DNA of 64,000 nucleotides from Lateolabrax maculatus (taxonomy: Eukaryota > Chordata > Actinopteri > Acropomatiformes > Lateolabracidae): positions 2,826,501 to 2,890,500 of the forward strand of contig CM062208.1 in NCBI GenBank assembly GCA_031216445.1, read 5' to 3'. Shown here piece by piece: positions 59,133-64,000 of this stretch; position 1 is the first letter of the stretch, and every line of letters begins with the position of its first letter. The position numbers and the translations under genes are program-made. The notes beneath the pieces were generated by a model, which saw only the letters and a program-made list of their open reading frames with translations, made no database searches and was not told the DNA's origin.

Positions 59133-59333
59133 TCAGATGCGTCCGTTGCCGTGTGTGCTGCTTCGGCGGCCAGACAGGGGGTGGGAGGAGTAGTGCAGCT
59201 CGGCGGCGGAGAAGGTGGAGGACGAGGAGTTGGAGGAAGAGGAGGTGAGTCCACAGGCCTCGCAGGCCAGAGCAAGCTGCCTCAGGGCATCCAGGGAATC
59301 CATCTTGGCTCCCCGTAACAGATCGCTCTGACC
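59133..59333 (-). CDS. plcl1: plcl1 last coding exon (C-terminus, stop)
   Basis: The acceptor TGTGTGCTGCAG precedes GGT at 59333. The exon (201 bp, phase 0, 66 residues and TGA) starts GQSDLLRGAKMDSLDALRQL and continues ALACEACGL. This corresponds to the GQGDLL-AK-E-L---K-I-LAC-SCGL block I recall at the end of PLCL1/PLCL2. The remaining 35 residues are a Ser-rich tail (TSSSSNSSSSTFS...) ending HGNGRI, poorly conserved as expected for the extreme C-terminus. PLCL1 (PRIP-1) binds inositol phosphates, GABARAP and phosphatases PP1/PP2A and has no phospholipase activity. Its PH, EF-hand, X/Y and C2 domains are encoded upstream, beyond the window. Confidence 0.9.
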   Translation of the reverse strand, partial: GQSDLLRGAKMDSLDALRQLALACEACGLTSSSSNSSSSTFSAAELHYSSHPLSGRRSSTHGNGRI

Positions 59334-59633
59334 CTGCAGCACACAGGAAGACACACGAGTTTGACTCAAGTCTTGCAATAAATGTCAGCTAAAGCAGAAG
59401 GTGGAAGTTTAGCATTTAATGAATGTGTAGCAGATATCCGGGTAACGCAGATTGGTTCTGCTACATTTTGCTCCACACGGACTGTTTACCTGCATGCAAC
59501 CAAAGCTACCAAAGCTACAGTCTGATTTATGATGAAATCGACTTCTCAGACGTGTCAAAATGATCATGATACAGAAGGAAAACATAAAAGATCCCATAAA
59601 ATTTAAGTGTGATCATGTTTTGCTTCCCAGCAC
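59334..59633 (-). other. plcl1: plcl1 intron (300 bp)
   Basis: Donor AAG|GTGCTG at 59634/59633 and acceptor CTGCAG at 59334. No repeats seen. Confidence 0.88.
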
Positions 59634-59743
59634 CTTGAGCACGGTGATGTTCCAGGTGAAACTTTCAACAGCTTTGCTTTGCTTGCGTCCTTTCAGTCCC
59701 TCCTTCTCCCCGAGCCGAGAAAGTTCCTCATGGAAGTCCATGC
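59634..59743 (-). CDS. plcl1: plcl1 exon (third from window edge)
   Basis: 110 bp, entering in phase 1 and leaving in phase 0. The acceptor TGTTTCCATAG precedes GCATGG. The split Gly codon joins the previous exon. It reads MDFHEELSRLGEKEGLKGRK, then QSKAVESFTWNITVLK, and matches the MEFHEEL-LGAKEGLKGRK-KA-ESF-WNITVLKGQ block of PLCL proteins (recalled). The segment is predicted helical and polar, part of the coiled C-terminal region. The donor is AAG|GTGCTG. Confidence 0.92.
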
Positions 59744-60421
59744 CTATGGAAACAATCATCAACAATTCAAATTCAGGTGTAAGGGTGATTTTTGATTTAT
59801 TTTTGTGCCAACACAAAATGTCTAGGGGCGAATGTCAACAACATGTCTTGATGGGTTGGAGCTCCATCCTTCATGACATTTACATTTCCAGTTAAAAGGT
59901 CAGGAGTCATCTAAGGCAGCGAGGGGGTCTAAAAATACACAGGTTTGGCTGTGTTGAAACCCATCTTCTCACTGTAAATGCTGTTATACTGGTGCATTAC
60001 ACCTAAAACTGTTTAGAAAATCCTAAATATTGATGCAAGACAGAACTGCGGTGTGTTATATTACTGTAAACAACATTTCAAGCAGAGATACTTGCTGGAA
60101 AATGTGTGTCTCAATGGATCCTCATTTCAAAAAGTACAAAAGTGAGAGTGCCTTTGTTTATTTTCTAATTAGAAATCCATAATGACAAATCACCAGAAAG
60201 TACCGTATCTCCTCTTGTTTTGCTGTTTACTACACAGCTGTTCTCTGAGGAGTCGCCCTCATTAAGTTCGGCTCTTTGATGTTCAAGTCAGACTTGCTTA
60301 TTTGGTGATTTTGTTTGTGGCATATCCTGTACTGCAGTCAGTTTATTCATGAGCACCGATCAAAACCAAACAACTCAGTTGGTTATCACCTCGTCATAGA
60401 CATTCATCCGGTGCACTTTAC
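59744..60421 (-). other. plcl1: plcl1 intron (678 bp)
   Basis: Donor AGAAG|GTAAAG and acceptor CCATAG. A/T-rich unique sequence, no recognised repeats. Confidence 0.88.
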
Positions 60422-60497
60422 CTTCTCTCTGCACCTGGGCGATCCTCTCCTGAACAGCATCTGCGTTCTCGATCAGCTGTTTCTGGGCGGCAATCAT
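60422..60497 (-). CDS. plcl1: plcl1 exon (second from window edge)
   Basis: 76 bp. The acceptor CCTGTCTGTGCAG precedes ATGATTGCC. It reads MIAAQKQLIENADAVQERIA, then QVQREG with the Gly codon split. It aligns with the LMIQES--LIE-AD-(V/I)-(Q/E)KI-QCQK-G segment recalled from human PLCL1/2, so the ATG is internal and not a start. The donor GAAG|GTAAAG is near-consensus. Heptad-like hydrophobic spacing suggests a coiled coil. Confidence 0.92.
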
Positions 60498-62166
60498 CTG
60501 CACAGACAGGAAGAAAGTTTGGGTTTCACTTATCCCCGAAGCCAAGCAGGGTTCAAAGAGCCATTCCAATTATGTCTATATGGGAGACAATGTGGGAAAT
60601 GTGCATGTAACAATACATTTCATATAATGGTGGTTCCATCTTAAATGTAAAGATTTAATGTTTAAACGCAACAAACTGAGACCTGGGAATGTGAGTGACA
60701 TCGCAACACCTCTATGTGGAGGTGTAATCAAAGATGAGTGCACCCAAAATGTTGATAATATCTGTCTTACTTCTTTTCACCATGTTCCCAGATCTGAGCA
60801 ATTAACTTGGTGTCACTGCTACCAAAACAAATAATCCTTTAAGTGAAATGCAAAAGGACAACTGGGAATTATTTGGAAGCTCTGAGTTGGAAAGCAACAC
60901 AAAGCATAAAGTTTGTTTTCAATTTAAGTAACTTTTGAAAGAAATAGAAAGTAGGAAGAGGAAAGGATTGAAGACAGGAAAAGCATCAGAAAAGAGAGAG
61001 TGCGAGAGGAAGAGGAGGGCGAGTGTGCGATGACTAAGCCTTGTGTGCGCCCAGAAAGGCTGAAGAGGTGTGATGTACGTCTGCAGATCACACCAACTGT
61101 GGCTCCATGACACTGACCTGCTGGGCTCACATTTGCTGGGTTCACACTCAAACATCATCAGATCCACTGACACGCATAAACACAAAGTGACGGCAAAACA
61201 AAAGGAAAAAAAAGAAAAGCTCTCAGTACTGAGGTGTGTGTAGGTGTAATAGCTGAGCGCTGAAACAGGTGGGAGAGGATCGTCCTGATCTGACACGAGA
61301 GGAGATGGAGTAGGAGGAGAAACAGCTGGCAGTGTGTGTGTGTGTGTGCATGAGGAGGAGTGTGGGTGACTGTTTCATGCATGTCACCTCAGAATGTCTT
61401 TCTGCATATTTTATGCCTTTGGACAGTGTATTTGCTTGTACGTATGTGTGTGTGCACACACAGTAACACAGTGTTGAGTACCACAAAACAACATTTAAAA
61501 GTTCATAAACTCTATGATGGAAAACATTTTGAGCAAACCTGAGTAACGAAATTAGCAAAAGCAGTCGTGATTTTGCATATTGTGCAATGAAAGTCAACAT
61601 AAAGCACAGAGAGCTGACCACTGTTTTTTAGTTTTTAGTAACGTTACCCAAACAGGATTAAAGAGCGCATTTTTTGGGGACTATTTTCAGTCGCTGATTA
61701 ATATTAATATAATTGGTGCACTGGTAATTTGCGGTGCAGCCTGTGTGGGACTGACTCATAATAATAATAATGTTCGTTGTAATGAAGGAACATGTTACCC
61801 AGTGCAACATGTGGCTCACTGATGTGTTTTCAATAGTTTTTGGCGCTCTATGGCACAGAGGAATAAACTGCATCAGGCTTTGAGAATGTGCAGAGACTTC
61901 TAGTTAAAAGGATTAAATTCGTTGTTGGTTTTGGTTTTTTCACTAAATATGTTGATGGTAAGAAAAACTGAGAATAATATCCGCCTTAACGTCGCATTCA
62001 AAACTTTCTCGGGTTTCTCTCCAAGCAGTGATGAGCACAAGGCAAGAATGAACATTTTTTGAAGAGCATCCATCAGACTGCATTCAGCTGGTGCGTTTTG
62101 AACTGTAGAAATTCTGTAGAAACAAGTGGGTTTACTCGACCGCACCGCCCTCCTCTCTTTACTGAC
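60498..62166 (-). other. plcl1: plcl1 intron (1669 bp) with dispersed repeat
   Basis: Donor ACG|GTCAGT at 62167/62166. Contains a short (TG)n at 61330-61349 and the foldback-family module at 61676-61870. No exon-like frame otherwise. Confidence 0.85.
61676..61870 (+). mobile_element. Relative of the 9361-10026 element, inside plcl1 intron
   Basis: GGGGACTATTTTCAG (61676-61690) matches 9587-9600. It is followed in the same order by ACTCATAATAA, AATGAAGGAACATG, GCAACA(T)GTGGCTCACTGATG and AATAGTTTTTGG. The terminal inverted repeats of the first copy are not seen here, so this is an internal fragment. Confidence 0.7.
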
Positions 62167-62370
62167 CGTGTCGTAGGCAGCGAGCAGTTTGCGTGTCGGC
62201 TCTGAGAGGTTGACCAGCGGCTCCAGACACGGGTAGCCCTCCTTCAGCACCATGGTGGCCCCCATGGTGCCCTCGGGGCTCTGCAGCCTCGTGGCCAGGC
62301 TCTGGATGCACTGCTTCAGTTTGGCCACCGTGGGGAGCCCACACTGCTCTTTGAAACTGGCAGTGGTGCT
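62167..62370 (-). CDS. plcl1: plcl1 exon (first in window; gene continues beyond 64 kb)
   Basis: 204 bp, 68 codons, phase 0 at both ends. The acceptor ACAACACTTCCAG precedes AGCACC. The exon reads STTASFKEQCGLPTVAKLKQ, then CIQSLATRLQSPEG, a stretch with KEGYPCLEPLVNL, and LLAAYDT before ACG|GTCAGT. It matches the CGLP---LKQCIQSLSTRLQ and GYPYLE-L-NLPE--RR-LAAYDLM blocks of PLCL1/2 (recalled). Joined to the next exon it gives LLAAYDT-MIAAQ, as in the family. Plcl1 rather than plcl2 is chosen because satb2, not satb1, is the convergent neighbour. The large exon with PH/X/Y/C2 domains should lie to the right of the window. Confidence 0.9.
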
Positions 62371-62387
62371 CTGGAAGTGTTGTGATG

Positions 62388-62394
<7 letters not shown>

Positions 62395-62419
<25 letters not shown>
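62395..62419. repeat. (GA)n microsatellite = (CT)n polypyrimidine tract of plcl1 acceptor
   Basis: About 12 GA units on the + strand. Read on the - strand it is a CT array ending about 24 bases before the acceptor AG at 62372-62371. Confidence 0.9.
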
Positions 62420-62519
62420 TGAGGAGGAAGAGGAGGAGAGAGAAAATAGTATTAGATCAGATGTACAGTTCCGGCTGTAAAAATAAGCTGGGAAAGGTCA
62501 GAAAGGGTGACACACCCTG

Positions 62520-62602
62520 TACACACACACACACACACACACACAGACAGACATACACACACAAACACACACACACACACACACACATGCACACACAGAC
62601 AG

Positions 62603-62641
<39 letters not shown>

Positions 62642-62654
62642 AACACACACACAC
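62520..62654. repeat. Compound (CA)n microsatellite with duplicated CAGACAGACATACA
   Basis: CA arrays separated by CAGACAGACATACACACA, which occurs twice about 62 bases apart (near 62543 and 62597), suggesting segmental duplication within the array. Confidence 0.95.
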
Positions 62655-63069
62655 TCCCCGTCCTTTCCCCTGTCATCTGCTGTCTCTCTTGTGAATTAAA
62701 TCAATATGGCAGTCACTACCGTTTTTAATCCAGTGAAATCAGCCTTAGCTTAAGCGCATTTGGCAAAAGAGAAGACAATATGGCATAAATGTGGAACAGA
62801 AATATCAAAGCATTTAGGGTGTTTTTCAACTGCTGCAGGTGTGTTAGGGTGCAGAACTGGGTTGGTTAGCAGATCTGACAGGGACAAAAAAAAGTAAGAG
62901 TCATGAGTTAATCTGCTGAAATGCCATTTTGGGTCACTTCCTAATGTAAAATAATTATTTTTGCACATACAAGCACGAGAACGTGAAGCTCTGCTGTCTA
63001 ACTGAACACAACTTCCCACCTGGCAGAGCCCCAACTAGACTAGCGATTATCACGCCCCACCTGTGTGGA

Positions 63070-63070
<1 letters not shown>

Positions 63071-63116
<46 letters not shown>
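63071..63116. repeat. (TG)n microsatellite
   Basis: About 22 TG units. Confidence 0.95.
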
Positions 63117-63117
<1 letters not shown>

Positions 63118-63307
63118 ACAGACGTACAGCAATAGAGGCATGATGAATAATAACTGACTGTGGCAGATGAGGCCACAGCTGGACTCGTGGCAGAGAGACA
63201 GGGACAGAGAGGAGGAGAGAGTTCAAGTCGGAGGGAAAGGACAATGAGATTGAAGCAGGCAGATTAAAAGCTGTTTGTGAAACAGCAACTGTGTTTCTGT
63301 GTAGGAC

Positions 63308-63308
63308 T

Positions 63309-63355
<47 letters not shown>
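63308..63355. repeat. (TG)n microsatellite
   Basis: About 23 TG units. Confidence 0.95.
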
Positions 63356-63357
<2 letters not shown>

Positions 63358-63597
63358 CGTGGGTTTGTGTGGGAGGGTGTCTGACAGAGCGGTTGGGAGG
63401 GATTGTTTCAGGGTTGGGTGATACATGATAAGGATTTATCTCCCGATAGAGATTGTGCTATACCGTTTGTAACTGAGGAGGCTGTTCAACCATAGTGGGG
63501 ATGTTGCAAACGAATGAGCCTCAGGGCAATATCAGAAATACAGGATTTTTGTATCAGTGTCACGGAATACCTTGAGATAAGAGTTTCCCTTTGAATC

Positions 63598-63660
63598 TAC
63601 ACTATGTATCCAAAACCACGTGGACACCCAAACATTACACCCACTGTGAATGTTGAATAT
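63598..63660 (+). repeat. Fragment of a fish DNA-transposon-type repeat
   Basis: CTACACTATGTATCCAAAAC followed by CACGTGGACACCC and CATTACACCCACTGTG resembles the 'cactatatggacaaaagtatgtggacacc' end common to fish DNA-transposon-derived repeats (recalled). Confidence 0.5.
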
Positions 63661-63684
63661 CTTATTTACAAAACCAGTGACATT

Positions 63685-63800
63685 AACAGAATAGTTTGAC
63701 ACTCAGGTAAATGTGCTTGTTTGCTTTCTCGCTCGGAGTTTGAGGAGAAGATTGATACCACTCTCGTGTCTGCGTGGTAATGCTGCTTTCCAGACAACTC
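63685..63800 (+). repeat. Dispersed fish repeat, family F copy 2
   Basis: GAATAGTTTGACACT, TTTGCTTTCTCGCTCGGAG and GAGAAGATTGATACCACTCTCGTGTC; same family and orientation as 29640-30060. Confidence 0.75.
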
Positions 63801-64000
63801 ACAAGTCAAGATTTGATGAAAGTCCACTCAAAGAGTTCCTTACTTGTAAACTCGGGGGCTAATCCATCTACCCCGACATCACGGAGAATCAGCTGACGTC
63901 ACACAACACACACATCTTATAAATGGTAAACCATCAACTAAAAGACAACGTAAAGTATATTTGCCTGTGTTTAATTAAAATAATACATACTATCATACAG

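Larger units (their letters stand above)
62371..64000 (-). other. plcl1: plcl1 intron (partial) with microsatellites and repeats
   Basis: Holds (GA)n at 62395-62419, (CA)n arrays at 62520-62654, (TG)n at 63071-63116 and 63308-63355, and dispersed repeats after 63600. No further plcl1 exon is visible up to the window end. Confidence 0.75.

Noticed and set aside
60375..60569. Start codon at the MIAAQKQL methionine
   Set aside because: It directly follows a good acceptor and joins LLAAYDT from the previous exon as in PLCL proteins, so it is internal.
62159..62344. Arg/Gly/His-rich frame antisense-aligned with the plcl1 exon
   Set aside because: Another frame of the same - strand exon; the KLKQCIQSL frame has family similarity and correct junction phases.
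1..64000. Endogenous retrovirus, LTR pairs or viral genes
   Set aside because: No paired long terminal repeats, primer-binding site or gag/pol/env-like frames; the only reverse-transcriptase signal is the short LINE relic at 5113-5221.

Overview
This is vertebrate nuclear DNA, almost certainly from a ray-finned (teleost, probably percomorph) fish. The evidence is split coding exons with consensus GT/AG junctions, very dense (CA)n/(TG)n microsatellites, and several dispersed repeat families whose wording I recognise from fish genomes. There are no bacterial operons, rRNA or tRNA genes, or CRISPR arrays.

Only two genes can be supported, both as partial 3' ends pointing at each other. On the + strand, positions 1-5974 are the tail of an intron of satb2. 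Two terminal satb2 coding exons follow (5975-6157 and 6273-6767), encoding the linker, the divergent SATB homeodomain and an acidic, Ser/Gly-rich C-terminus; the 3'UTR probably runs to about 8.4-8.9 kb. On the - strand, four terminal exons of plcl1 (PRIP-1, the phospholipase C-related but catalytically inactive protein) lie at 62370-62167, 60497-60422, 59743-59634 and 59333-59133. The reading frame stays open across all three junctions. Human SATB2 and PLCL1 are also convergent neighbours, so the layout is a conserved synteny block.

The roughly 52 kb between the two stop codons holds no gene I can support. It is a compact version of the SATB2-PLCL1 gene desert and mixes three things: (1) microsatellites and polypurine tracts; (2) degraded dispersed repeats, including two inverted-repeat (MITE-like) elements and at least four copies of one family in both orientations; (3) repeat-free stretches rich in homeodomain-type ATTA/TAAT cores, which I mark as candidate conserved regulatory elements, probably for satb2. 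A LINE reverse-transcriptase relic sits in the satb2 intron.

The most unusual items are a diverged 250-bp tandem duplication at 11.6-12.1 kb, a foldback element at 9.4-10.0 kb with a relative inside a plcl1 intron, a CpG-rich island at 52.5-52.8 kb with a possible short first exon on the - strand, a 530-bp polypurine tract at 46.7-47.3 kb, and a (CT)n microsatellite that supplies the polypyrimidine tract of a plcl1 splice acceptor. All candidate regulatory calls rest on reading the sequence by eye; no alignment was run.
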